Assembly: GCF_019880245.1 (NCBI RefSeq)
Contig: NZ_CP082286.1
Span: forward strand, 124,001-188,000
Source: Halobaculum roseum
GTDB taxonomy: Archaea > Halobacteriota > Halobacteria > Halobacteriales > Haloferacaceae
Direction: 5' to 3'
Length of the DNA: 64,000 bases
The notes below the pieces were generated by a model. That model was not told where the DNA came from, made no database searches, and worked only from the letters and a program-made list of their open reading frames with translations. This document shows, piece after piece, positions 52,105 to 60,207 of the stretch. The translations under genes were made by a program, and so were the position numbers. Every line of letters starts with the position of its first letter. Within the stretch, counting starts at the first letter, position 1.

Positions 52105-52297
52105 GTGTCGTCGACAGAATCAGATATGATAGCTAATGGTGAATACCCGACCCGTCACTGTCGGTAACAACATGGGTACTGATTTGTCCGTACACGGACG
52201 CGGATGTCGCTCACGGTCGACGGACTTCGCTCGAAAACACGCGTGAGAAGTCGAGAATTCCGGGACGGCGCTCCCGCTCCGGAAGGTAAATTTCGAG
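52105..52297. other. AT-richer gap between the pilin promoter and tRNA-Ala
   Basis: A 193-bp region with stretches such as ATATGATAGCTAATGG and TACTGATTTGTCC that are clearly lower in GC than the window average. It holds the upstream side of the pilin promoter. No gene is recognised. Confidence 0.4.
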
Positions 52298-52369
52298 TGG
52301 ACTCGGTGGGATTTGAACCCACGGCCTTTCCCCTGCCAAGGGAACGATCTACCACTGATCTACGAGCCC
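52298..52369 (-). tRNA. tRNA-Ala (anticodon GGC)
   Basis: A 72-base cloverleaf on the minus strand. The acceptor GGGCTCG pairs with CGAGTCC including the G3-T70 wobble that identifies alanine tRNAs. The anticodon stem TTCCC/GGGAA encloses TTGGCAG, giving GGC. The T arm is GTGGG-TTCAAAT-CCCAC. A TATA-like CCTTAACTAC at 52398-52407 precedes it. This is not a Gly tRNA, although GCC would be similar. Confidence 0.92.
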
Positions 52370-52646
52370 GCCTGCACTACTTCGTATCGCGGTTCGGTAG
52401 TTAAGGGCTTCGACTGCGCGCGTCCTCGCTACGGATCACCACGGTCGAGCCGCGGATGGAAAGCCATTAGGCCCGCGACCGAGAGGACCCCGATGGGAAC
52501 AGCACGGCCGCAACTCTGACTCGCCCGCGGTGGGCTTGGGATTGCGGATGTGCCCCCGTCGGACTGCCCGCTCGCGCCCGACGGCGCGTTCGGGAGCGAC
52601 AGCCGACGGTGGCTCGCTTCTGCGGCCGACGTTCCAACTTCAGACA

Positions 52647-53120
52647 ATGGCACGAATGCACACCCGCCGTCGAGGGTCGTCCGGTTCGGACAACCCCGCG
52701 GCAGACGAACCCCCGGAATGGAGCGACGTGGACGCCGAAGACGTCGAGGAACGCGTCGTCGAGCTGGCCGAACAGGGCCACGACCCGAGCGTCATCGGCT
52801 TGAAGCTGCGCGACGAGGGCGTGAAGGGCACGCCGGTTCCGAACGTGAAGCTCGCGACCGGCAAGAAGGTCACCGAGATCCTCGAGGAGCACGACGCCGG
52901 CAAGGACCTCCCCGAGGACCTCCACAACCTCATGGAGCGCGCGGTGCGCCTCCGTGAGCACATGGAGGAGAACCAGCAGGACGCGCAGAACAAGCGCGCG
53001 CTCCAGAACACCGAGTCGAAGATCCGTCGCCTGGTCGACTACTACCGCGGCGACGAACTCGACGAGGAGTTCACCTACAGCTACGACGTCGCCGTCGACC
53101 TCCTCGAGGACGACGCGTAA
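52647..53120 (+). CDS. rps15: 30S ribosomal protein S15
   Basis: A 157-residue archaeal uS15, long because of the N-terminal extension MARMHTRRRGSSGSDNP typical of archaea and eukaryotes. The core HNLMERAVRLREHMEENQQD and the rRNA-binding RALQNTESKIRRLVDYYR helices are clear. A promoter element GAAAGCCATTAGG at about 52459-52471 suggests a leader of about 150 nt. It heads the rps15-recJ-like-pcc1-rps3ae cluster. Confidence 0.96.
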   Translation: MARMHTRRRGSSGSDNPAADEPPEWSDVDAEDVEERVVELAEQGHDPSVIGLKLRDEGVKGTPVPNVKLATGKKVTEILEEHDAGKDLPEDLHNLMERAVRLREHMEENQQDAQNKRALQNTESKIRRLVDYYRGDELDEEFTYSYDVAVDLLEDDA

Positions 53121-53152
53121 CGACGACCCCGACCCCACCACGAGACCCACAG

Positions 53153-54391
53153 ATGTCCACCGCCGCCGACGCGCCGACCGACGCAGACCCCGAACGGGTA
53201 GCATCGGCGCTGTCGACGGCGGAATTCGTCCGGGTCTACCCGCGACCGACCGGCGACGCGCTCGCCGCTGCGGGCCTACTCGGCCGCGCGCTCGACGAGC
53301 GCGGGACGCCGTTCCAGATCCGATCCACGCGCGACAGTGCGGTCCCCGACGGCGACGGGAACGCGCTCGCGCTGGGCTGGACCCCGCCGAACGGAACGGG
53401 CATCCCGTCCGGTTCGCGTCCGGTGTCGGCCGTCGCGGCCGCCGTCGCCGACGCGGTCGGCGTCGAGCCGGACCCGATCGTCGGGCTGGCCGGCGTCGTC
53501 GCCGCCGGGACCGTCCCCGGCGAGGGCGGCAGCGGAAGCCTGCTGGAGGAGGCCGAACGGCGCGGCGTCGTCGACCGACGCCCGGGCGTCGCGGTCCCCA
53601 CGGCGGACCTCGCCGACGGGCTCGCACACTCGACGCGGATCTGGACGCCGTACTCCGGCGATCCGGACGCCGCTCGCGAGCTGCTCGCCGACCTCGGTAT
53701 CGAGACCGGAGCCGACGGGGCCGCCGACCGCGACGAGGACGACCACCGCCGACTCGCCTCGGCGGTCGCGCTCGACGCGACCGCCGACGCGACCGAACGG
53801 GCGGTGACGGCCGTCGAGCGGGCGCTGCGACCGTACGAAACGCCGACCGGGCCGTTCGCCACGCTCGGCGGTCACGCGGACGTGTTCGACGCGCTCGCTC
53901 GCGAGCGCCCGGGGCTCGGCGTGGCGATGGCGCTGGGCGCGGACGTGACCGACGCGGCGCTGTCGACGTGGCGCGACCACGCCGGTCGCGTCCACGCGGC
54001 GCTCGCGGACCCGACGACGGGCCGGTACGACGGCGCGTTCGTCGCCCGCGTGGAGGCGTCGCCCGCGGACGCGCCGGCGCTGGCGACCGCCGCGCGGCTC
54101 GTCCGCGAGTACGCCTCGCCCGAGCCGGTCGCGCTCGTCGTCTCCGACGACGCGGCCGCCGCCGCCGGCGACGGCGCGGCCGACGCGACCGCCGCGCTCC
54201 GGGCCGGTGTCGAGGCGACATCGGACACGGATCCGGACGACGCGAGCGCCGGCGACACGGACCGCGCCGAGGGGACGACCCGCGACGGCGACTCGGTCGA
54301 CGTGACCGGCGACGCCCGCCTCGGCGAGGCACGCTTCGCCGGCGGCGACGTACAGGCGTTCATCGGCGCGTTCAGGGAGGCCCTGCGATGA
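53153..54391 (+). CDS. RecJ-like (DHH superfamily) protein, degenerate
   Basis: A 412-residue protein in the position usually held by the recJ-like gene of haloarchaeal ribosomal clusters. The opening VRVYPRPTGDALAAAGLLGR corresponds to DHH motif I but lacks its conserved Asp/His; no DHH triplet is found further on. Gly/Ala-rich helices (VVAAGTVPGEGGSGS) and a C-terminal ALVVSDD segment remain. It is probably a catalytically inactive partner, perhaps for GINS or KEOPS, which is inference. Pcc1 overlaps its stop. Confidence 0.7.
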   Translation: MSTAADAPTDADPERVASALSTAEFVRVYPRPTGDALAAAGLLGRALDERGTPFQIRSTRDSAVPDGDGNALALGWTPPNGTGIPSGSRPVSAVAAAVADAVGVEPDPIVGLAGVVAAGTVPGEGGSGSLLEEAERRGVVDRRPGVAVPTADLADGLAHSTRIWTPYSGDPDAARELLADLGIETGADGAADRDEDDHRRLASAVALDATADATERAVTAVERALRPYETPTGPFATLGGHADVFDALARERPGLGVAMALGADVTDAALSTWRDHAGRVHAALADPTTGRYDGAFVARVEASPADAPALATAARLVREYASPEPVALVVSDDAAAAAGDGAADATAALRAGVEATSDTDPDDASAGDTDRAEGTTRDGDSVDVTGDARLGEARFAGGDVQAFIGAFREALR

Positions 54392-54786
54392 CCGGTCGCG
54401 ACCGGTCCGCCGACGACGGCGACTCCCACGACGACCTCGCGCGCACCGCGACCGTCGAGACGACACACGCCGACGCGGACGCCGCGGCGACGATCGCGGC
54501 GGCCATCTCGCCGGACAACACGGACGACATTCGGACGGAGGCGGACGGAGCGACGGTCGCGACCCGCGTCTCGCGGGGGACGACCGGCGGCTTCCTCGCC
54601 TCGGTGGACGACTACCTCGTGAACCTCGACGTGGCCGACGACGTGGTCGCGACGGGGAGGGGGACGGACGGCGAATCGACCCACACGAACGACGCGGACG
54701 GACTCCGCGACGCGAACGGCGCGGACGAGTTCCGCGACGCAGACGACACACGCGACACCGCAGACACGGACACACACGACACATGA
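54388..54786 (+). CDS. pcc1: KEOPS complex subunit Pcc1
   Basis: A 132-residue protein. Residues about 18-88 are the Pcc1 domain, a short alpha-beta dimerisation unit with AAISPDNTDDIRTEADGATV and FLASVDDYLVNL. KEOPS makes the t6A modification of tRNAs. The ATG overlaps the stop of the recJ-like gene, and its own stop overlaps rps3ae (ATGA). The last 45 residues are a low-complexity Asp/Thr/Asn tail absent from most Pcc1 proteins. Confidence 0.85.
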   Translation: MTGRDRSADDGDSHDDLARTATVETTHADADAAATIAAAISPDNTDDIRTEADGATVATRVSRGTTGGFLASVDDYLVNLDVADDVVATGRGTDGESTHTNDADGLRDANGADEFRDADDTRDTADTDTHDT

Positions 54787-55424
54787 GCGAACGATCAGTC
54801 TCACGACAACGACAGGGGAAACGCTGGTACACCGTCCTCGCGCCCGAACAGTTCGACCGAGCCGAGCTCGGCGACACGATGGCCGAGGAGCCCGAGCAGG
54901 TCGTCGGCCGGACGGTCGAGACCACGCTCGGCGAGATCACGGGCGACCAGGGACAGGACAACGTCAAGCTGACGTTCAAGATCACGGACGTGGGCTCGGA
55001 CGCCGCCTACACCGAGTTCGTCCAGCACGAACTCACGCGGGATTACCTCCGCTCGATGGTGCGCCGCGGCGCCTCGAAGGTCGACCTGCACATCACCGTG
55101 CGCACGACCGACGACTACCGCGTCCGCGTCAGCCCGGTGGCGTTCACGACCAAGAAGGCCGACCGCTCCCAGGAGCAGGCCATCCGCCAGATCATGATCG
55201 ACCTGGTCGAGCAGGCCGCCGAGGACCGCTCGTTCTCGGAGCTCATCGACTCCGTCGTCGAGGGACGCCTCTCGTCGGCGATCTACGGCGAGGCGAAGAC
55301 GGTGTACCCGCTTCGCCGCGTCGAGGTCCAGAAGCTCTCGCTCGAGGCGCGTCCCGAGGAGATCGCCGCCGAGGAGGAGGCCGCCGTCGACGTGGACGAC
55401 GACGACGTCGCCGTCGACGAGTAG
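54783..55424 (+). CDS. rps3ae: 30S ribosomal protein S3ae (eS1)
   Basis: A 213-residue archaeal-eukaryal ribosomal protein. It starts MSERSVSRQRQGKRWYTVLA and has the conserved LTFKITDVGSDAAYTEFVQHE and LRSMVRRGASKVDLHITVRT segments. The C-terminus is an acidic Glu/Asp tail. TTTTT at about 55448-55452 after the stop may act as a terminator towards the convergent gene. Confidence 0.96.
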   Translation: MSERSVSRQRQGKRWYTVLAPEQFDRAELGDTMAEEPEQVVGRTVETTLGEITGDQGQDNVKLTFKITDVGSDAAYTEFVQHELTRDYLRSMVRRGASKVDLHITVRTTDDYRVRVSPVAFTTKKADRSQEQAIRQIMIDLVEQAAEDRSFSELIDSVVEGRLSSAIYGEAKTVYPLRRVEVQKLSLEARPEEIAAEEEAAVDVDDDDVAVDE

Positions 55425-55484
55425 GCACCCGACCGACGACGATCCGATTTTTGTGCCGACCCGCGACCGAGCGGCGCGACCGGG

Positions 55485-55661
55485 TCACAGCGTCACGCGA
55501 CGGGTGATGAGCGCCACGTCCGCCGACCCGCACTCGGGGCACTCGTCTACGACCGCGCCCACGGACGCCGTCACCCGCTCGCCGCAGCTGCCGCACCGGT
55601 ACACGTCCGCACGCTCGGGCGCGAGGACGGCGGCGACCCGGTCGACGATTCGCATCGACAT
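55485..55661 (-). CDS. Small zinc-ribbon protein
   Basis: A 58-residue protein (or 65 from the in-frame ATG at 55682) with two CxxC pairs (YRCGSCG and DECPECG) and a short basic end RRVTL. MSMRIVDRVAAVLAPERADV precedes the first pair. Such small zinc-finger proteins are abundant in haloarchaea. It is convergent with rps3ae. Function unknown. Confidence 0.65.
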   Translation of the reverse strand: MSMRIVDRVAAVLAPERADVYRCGSCGERVTASVGAVVDECPECGSADVALITRRVTL

Positions 55662-55739
55662 CGGTATGGCACTAGTTGACACGATCGAGTAAACGTCTTG
55701 TGCCGGATCGTTCGACGGGTCGTGGCGCCGGCCGACGGG

Positions 55740-56159
55740 TCACTCCTCGACGCGGACGACGCCGACCATTCCCGCCTGTTCGTGCGGGATGCAGAAGTAC
55801 GTGTAGTCGCCGGGGACCTCGAAGGTGTGCTCGAAGCGTCCGTTGGCGGAGATCGCCCCCTCGTTTCCGTCCCAGGCCTCGCGCGCGGCTGCCTCGGTGT
55901 CGTATCCGCCGGTGGCGAAGTACTCGGCGTCCTCGGGGATCTGATCCTCGTAGGCGGTCACCGAGTGCGCGCGCGTCGAGGTGTTCTCCCAGACCACCGT
56001 CTCGCCGACGGAGATCGTGACCTCGTACGGGCGAAACGCCTCCGCGGTCATGCCGACGTCGTAATCGTCGCCCTCCGACCCGGGGAGCACGGCCGCACAG
56101 CCCGCCAGCGAGAGCGACGCTGCGGCGCCCGCGGTCGCGAGAAAGCGGCGTCGGTCCAT
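55740..56159 (-). CDS. Halocyanin-like blue copper lipoprotein
   Basis: A 139-residue cupredoxin. The Tat-type signal DRRRFLATAGAA and lipobox LAGC (Cys21) anchor it outside the membrane. The type-1 copper ligands are visible: His65 (RAHSV), Cys123, His126 and Met131 in YFCIPHEQAGM. It serves as a mobile electron carrier in haloarchaeal respiration. The length matches small halocyanins. Confidence 0.92.
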   Translation of the reverse strand: MDRRRFLATAGAAASLSLAGCAAVLPGSEGDDYDVGMTAEAFRPYEVTISVGETVVWENTSTRAHSVTAYEDQIPEDAEYFATGGYDTEAAAREAWDGNEGAISANGRFEHTFEVPGDYTYFCIPHEQAGMVGVVRVEE

Positions 56160-56253
56160 GTCCGAACGGTGGGGACGGACCGCTTTATGCGGATTGGTCC
56201 GGGCGTCGAATCGGATGGAAAGCCATACGGTCGGCGGTGCCGTCGCCCCGACA

Positions 56254-57069
56254 ATGACCGACCGGCCGCGCTTCCTCTCCCGGCTGGGGCTGGCGGACGC
56301 CGTGACCGCCGGGAACGCCGCCCTCGGGACGCTCGCCGCCGTCGCGGCGGCGGTCGACCCGACGCTGGCGGCGCGGCTGGTCCTCCTGGCGGCGGTCGCC
56401 GACGGGCTCGACGGCGTGCTCGCGCGCCGCTACGGCGGCACGCCCGTGGGCCCCCACCTCGATTCGCTCGCGGACGTTGCCTCCTTCGGCGTCGCCCCCG
56501 CGCTCATCGTCGCCGCGACGGTGACCGGTTCGTACCCCCTCGATTCGGCGCCGGCGGTGTACGCCGCCGGGCTGGTCGTTCCGGCCGCGTACGTCGCGCT
56601 CGCGGTGATCCGGCTCGCCGTGTACAACGTCGAGGACGAGGGCGCGAAGACGACACACGGGGTTCAGACGACGCTCGCCGCGACGGTGATCGCGGCGTCG
56701 GTGCTCGCGGGGTTGGACTCGCCCGCGGTGGTGCTCGGACTCGCTGCCGTCTCGGCACCGTTGATGGTGACGCCGGTTCGGTATCCGGATCTACACCCGC
56801 AGGACGCGCTCGTGATGGGAGTCGTGCAGGCGTGTGCGATCCTCCTGACCGGGATGGCCGGCGAGTCGTTCGCGTTCGCGCTGCTGTTTCTCGCGCTCGG
56901 CTACCTGGTTCTCGGACCGCGCTTCTACTGGCGCGACGTGAGCGAGTCGGCCGAGGATCCGGACGATCAGGCGGGCGAATCGACGGAGGATCCGGGCGGA
57001 TCCACGGATGATCCGGCCGATCCGGGGGACGCGGCACCCGGAACCGACGATCACGAGTTGGGCGCCTGA
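56254..57069 (+). CDS. pssA: CDP-alcohol phosphatidyltransferase, archaetidylserine synthase type (PssA)
   Basis: A 271-residue membrane enzyme. The CDP-alcohol motif can be read completely: D50, D53-G54, A57-R58, G66, D70 and D74 in DGLDGVLARRYGGTPVG plus PHLDSLAD. ATG 56254 is preceded by GAAAGCCATACGG about 30 bases upstream. In haloarchaea such enzymes make the lipid precursor for PGF-CTERM surface protein anchoring, so this assignment is probable rather than proven. The C-terminal 40 residues are acidic. Confidence 0.85.
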   Translation: MTDRPRFLSRLGLADAVTAGNAALGTLAAVAAAVDPTLAARLVLLAAVADGLDGVLARRYGGTPVGPHLDSLADVASFGVAPALIVAATVTGSYPLDSAPAVYAAGLVVPAAYVALAVIRLAVYNVEDEGAKTTHGVQTTLAATVIAASVLAGLDSPAVVLGLAAVSAPLMVTPVRYPDLHPQDALVMGVVQACAILLTGMAGESFAFALLFLALGYLVLGPRFYWRDVSESAEDPDDQAGESTEDPGGSTDDPADPGDAAPGTDDHELGA

Positions 57070-57088
57070 GCCGATCAGCGGCGACGAA

Positions 57089-57691
57089 CTATCCGACGAT
57101 CCGTTCGTAGACGCGCTTCGTCCAGTCGTCGCCGTAGATCTCTTCGGGGAGCCCCTCGCGCCACTCCACCGCCCGAACGGTCTCGTCGTCGTCGCCCAAC
57201 GCCGCGGGGTCGTCGGCGACGGTCGGCTCTCTCGCGCGGAGTTCGAAGTGAACGACCCGAAACGGCGTCTCCGGGACCGACCCGTCGGCGGCCGCGATCA
57301 CCTCGTCGTGGACCGCGTGCGGCCGCACCGCGTCGGCGACGACGCCGGACTCCTCGCGGACCTCGCGCTCGGCCGTGGCCGCCAGCGGCTCGTCGGGCAG
57401 CGCCGTGCCCCCGGGAAGCGCCCAGCCGCGGTCGGCGAGGTCGACGACGAGCACGCGATCTGCGGGGTCCAACACGACACCGGCGGCGACCCAACCCTCG
57501 CGGATCGCCTCGTTGTCGGCGCGGAGCCGTCGAAGCTCCTCGGGTGACCGCGTCGACTCGACACGGTTCACGATCAGGTCGTCGTACTCGCGGCGCGGGT
57601 CGCGTGCGGGCCGGCCGTCCGGGGGACGGTCCGCGGGGTCGTCGCGCTCGGCACCGGCGCCCGCGGCGCTTGGGGCGGGGTCGTCGCTCAT
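57089..57691 (-). CDS. Nudix hydrolase, second
   Basis: A 200-residue protein. ATG 57691 starts an N-terminal acidic region (1-35) followed by a helical REYDDLIVNRVESTRSPEEL and the Nudix box (about 95-117: GGTALPDEPLAATAE, then REVREESG). The region before the box is longer than in the 16.7-kb Nudix protein. It is convergent with pssA. Substrate unknown. Confidence 0.85.
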   Translation of the reverse strand: MSDDPAPSAAGAGAERDDPADRPPDGRPARDPRREYDDLIVNRVESTRSPEELRRLRADNEAIREGWVAAGVVLDPADRVLVVDLADRGWALPGGTALPDEPLAATAEREVREESGVVADAVRPHAVHDEVIAAADGSVPETPFRVVHFELRAREPTVADDPAALGDDDETVRAVEWREGLPEEIYGDDWTKRVYERIVG

Positions 57692-57763
57692 ACGCCCCCA
57701 ACCAGGGGCCATCCCGATACGCGTTCCGGGAACGGTTTACCCCCGGGACGTGAGAGGACGCGT

Positions 57764-59050
57764 ATGGAGTCGAGACAGGTCGCCGACCTCTCGCCGGACG
57801 AGCGGCGTGCGTTCTTCGAGCGCGACGCCGGCGTCGACGCGGTTCGGGGCGACGTACGCGACATCGTCGAACGCGTTCGCGACGAGGGCGACGCCGCGGT
57901 CCGGGAGTTCTCCCGCGAGTTCGACGGCGTCGAGGTGGCGAACGTCGACATCACCGACGAGGCCGAGCGCGCCGTCGACGCCGTCGACGACGAGGTGCTC
58001 GCGGCGATCCGCGAATCGATCGCGAACGTCCGCGAGTTCCACGAGGCACAGGTCCCCGAGGACTGGACCCGCGAGTTCGACGACGGCCGCGTACTCGGGA
58101 AGCGCTTCCGCCCCCTCGATCGCGTCGGCGTGTACGTCCCCGGCGGTACCGCGGCGTACCCCTCGTCGGCGATCATGGGCGTCGTCCCCGCGAAGGTGGC
58201 CGGCGTCGAGCACGTCGCCGTCGCGACGCCGCCGGCCGAGGACATCAACCCCGCGACGCTGGCGGCGATCCACGAGGCCGGCGCCGACGCCGTCTACTCC
58301 GTCGGGGGCGCGCAGGGCGTCGCCGCGCTCGCGTTCGGCACCGAGACGGTGACGCGCGTCCGGAAGGTCGTCGGGCCGGGCAACAAGTGGGTGACCGCCG
58401 CGAAGGCGGAGGTCCGCGGCGACGTGGAGATCGACTTCCTCGCGGGCCCCTCGGAGGTGCTGGTGCTCGCCGACGACACCGCCGACCCCGCGGCCGTCGC
58501 GAGCGACCTGATCGCGCAGGCGGAACACGACCCGAACGCGTCCGTCGTGGCGGTGACTGACTCGGAGGCGGTCGCGGAGGCTGTCTGCGGGGAGATCGAG
58601 GCGAGAGCGCCTGAGCGCGAACGGGCCGAAACCATCGAGTCCGCCCTCGACAACGACGCCTCGGGCGTGCTCGTCGCGCGCTCGATGCCCGAGGCGGTGC
58701 TGTTTGCCGAGGAGTACGCCGCCGAGCACCTCTCGATCCAGGCCGAGGACGACGAGGCGCTGCTCGACCGGATCTCGAACGTCGGCTCGGCGTTCCTCGG
58801 CCGGTTCACCCCGGTCGCCGCCGGCGACTACGCCTCCGGGACGAACCACGTGCTCCCGACGAACGGGGGCGCGAAGGCGTTCGGCGGGCTCTCGACGGAC
58901 ACGTTCCTCCGGTCGTCGACCGTCCAGCGGCTCTCGGAGGACGGCCTGCGCGACCTCTCTGGGACGGTGACGACGCTCGCGGAGGCCGAGGGGCTGGAGG
59001 CGCACGCCGAGAGCGTGCGCGTCCGGTTCGAGGACGCCGGCGACGAGTGA
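57764..59050 (+). CDS. hisD: Histidinol dehydrogenase HisD
   Basis: A 428-residue enzyme of the last two steps of histidine synthesis. The signature PGGTAAYPSSAIMGVVPA is at about 126-143, followed by GNKWVTAAK and the active-site AEHLSIQAED and GTNHVLPTNG segments. The length is normal. GTTTACCC about 26-33 bases upstream is a possible TATA element. Confidence 0.97.
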   Translation: MESRQVADLSPDERRAFFERDAGVDAVRGDVRDIVERVRDEGDAAVREFSREFDGVEVANVDITDEAERAVDAVDDEVLAAIRESIANVREFHEAQVPEDWTREFDDGRVLGKRFRPLDRVGVYVPGGTAAYPSSAIMGVVPAKVAGVEHVAVATPPAEDINPATLAAIHEAGADAVYSVGGAQGVAALAFGTETVTRVRKVVGPGNKWVTAAKAEVRGDVEIDFLAGPSEVLVLADDTADPAAVASDLIAQAEHDPNASVVAVTDSEAVAEAVCGEIEARAPERERAETIESALDNDASGVLVARSMPEAVLFAEEYAAEHLSIQAEDDEALLDRISNVGSAFLGRFTPVAAGDYASGTNHVLPTNGGAKAFGGLSTDTFLRSSTVQRLSEDGLRDLSGTVTTLAEAEGLEAHAESVRVRFEDAGDE

Positions 59051-59158
59051 CCGACCCGCGATGGTCGACGACGCGGGCGGCGGGCGAACGCCCTTGCGAC
59101 GCCCGAGTCCCTGCTACCCTGCGTCAAGGTTATACCCCTGTGCCGGGATCAACCCACC

Positions 59159-59527
59159 ATGAGCACTGACGCGTCCGGAGGCGGCGAGCCCGATGTCCCC
59201 GTCACGGTGACGCCGAAGGCCGCCGAGGAGGCCATCTCCCTCATGGAGGGTGAGGGGATGGACACCGATGTCGGCGGGCTTCGCCTGTTCGTCCAGCAGG
59301 GCGGCTGCGCGGGCCTCTCGTACGGCATGCGCTTCGACAACGAGCCAGAGGAGGACGACCGCGTGACCGAGCACCACGGCCTGCGCGTGTTCGTCGACCC
59401 GTCCTCGATGAACTACATCGGCGGCTCGACGCTCGATTACGAGTCCGGCCTGCAGGCGGCGGGCTTCCACGTCGAGAACCCGAACGTCGAGGCCGAGTGC
59501 GGCTGCGGCGAGTCGTTCCGGACGTAA
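59159..59527 (+). CDS. A-type iron-sulfur carrier protein (HesB/IscA)
   Basis: A 122-residue protein with the three family cysteines at 50 (QQGGCAG), 114 and 116 (ECGCGESF), which hold a transient Fe-S cluster or iron. An acidic N-terminal extension of 13 residues precedes VPVTVTPKAAEEAISL. GTTATACCCC at about 59129-59138 is a TATA-type element about 21-30 bases before the ATG. Confidence 0.92.
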   Translation: MSTDASGGGEPDVPVTVTPKAAEEAISLMEGEGMDTDVGGLRLFVQQGGCAGLSYGMRFDNEPEEDDRVTEHHGLRVFVDPSSMNYIGGSTLDYESGLQAAGFHVENPNVEAECGCGESFRT

Positions 59528-59585
59528 GCCGTCGCGTTCGGGGTCGACCCAGACGGTTTAACAGCGAGCGTCGCCTCCCTCGGGT

Positions 59586-59828
59586 ATGAATCTCGAAGTC
59601 GTCGAGACGGCCGCCGGCGAGCTCTTCGTCGACCGTGCGGACGGCGAACGCGGGTCGAAGGCGCCGTTCTTCCACGTGTACGCCGACGAGGCGGGCGAGA
59701 CCAGGTGGGGCTACTTCTGCGGGAACTGCGAGACGGTGAACAACGCGATGGACTCGATGGGTCGCATCGAGTGCAACGAGTGTGGGAACATGCGCAAGCC
59801 GGACGAGTGGGACGCCGCGCACGAATAG
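59586..59828 (+). CDS. Small zinc protein, DUF5816 type
   Basis: An 80-residue protein with CGNC (45-48) and CNEC (63-66), likely one zinc site, in the conserved frame GYFCGNCETVNNAMDSMGRI. The KPDEWDAAHE C-terminus is also conserved in the haloarchaeal DUF5816 family (from memory). Its stop lies at the left edge of a stem-loop repeat tract. Confidence 0.8.
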   Translation: MNLEVVETAAGELFVDRADGERGSKAPFFHVYADEAGETRWGYFCGNCETVNNAMDSMGRIECNECGNMRKPDEWDAAHE

Positions 59829-60110
59829 CGAGGCGGGAGCGACCGAACGGAGCGACCGCCTCGGCGAACGGCGGCGAGGTCTGCGGGCCGAGCCGTCAAG
59901 AAGAATAGCGTCGTCGAGCGAGCGTAGCGAGCGAAACGACGGCAAGTCGGCGGCGAGGTGTGCGCGATCGACCGAAGGGAGGTCGCGTGGCCCGAGCCGC
60001 CCAGAAGGATAGCGCCGTCGAGCGAGCGTAGCGAACGAGACGACGGCCGGTCGGCGACGAGGTCTGTGGCCCGAGCCGCCCGGAAGGATAGCGTCCCCGA
60101 AGCGACCGAC
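59829..60110 (+). repeat. Three-unit stem-loop repeat tract
   Basis: Directly after the zinc-protein stop, three degenerate units follow (starting at about 59872, 59951 and 60053), each with CGAGGTSTG, a CCGAGCCG block and GAAKRATAGCG. Stem-loops lie in between: CGAGGCG/CGCCTCG (59829-59863), CGTCGT/ACGACG (59909-59941) with GAGCGAGCGTAGCGAGCG, and CCGTC/GACGG (60015-60046). In unit 2 a CGACC/GGTCG hairpin of about 22 bp is inserted inside the block that is uninterrupted in units 1 and 3. Confidence 0.8.
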
Positions 60111-60207
60111 GGACCGTTCCGCCGAGATGAGGCGGTGTCGAGCACGCGAGACGGGGACAAAAGGAACGAACACGGGAGATAAGTGGCAGCCGGTCGCAGT
60201 CGGGGCC

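Noticed and set aside
52298-52369. tRNA-Gly (GCC)
   Set aside because: The loop on the minus strand reads TTGGCAG, so the anticodon is GGC, and the acceptor has the G3-T70 pair of alanine tRNAs.
52370-52646. Possible replication origin near tRNA-Ala and rps15
   Set aside because: No orc1/cdc6 gene and no origin recognition repeats are visible; the region is explained by two promoters and a leader.
59829-60180. CRISPR array
   Set aside because: The units are degenerate, of unequal length, and have no unique spacers of constant size; no cas genes are present.
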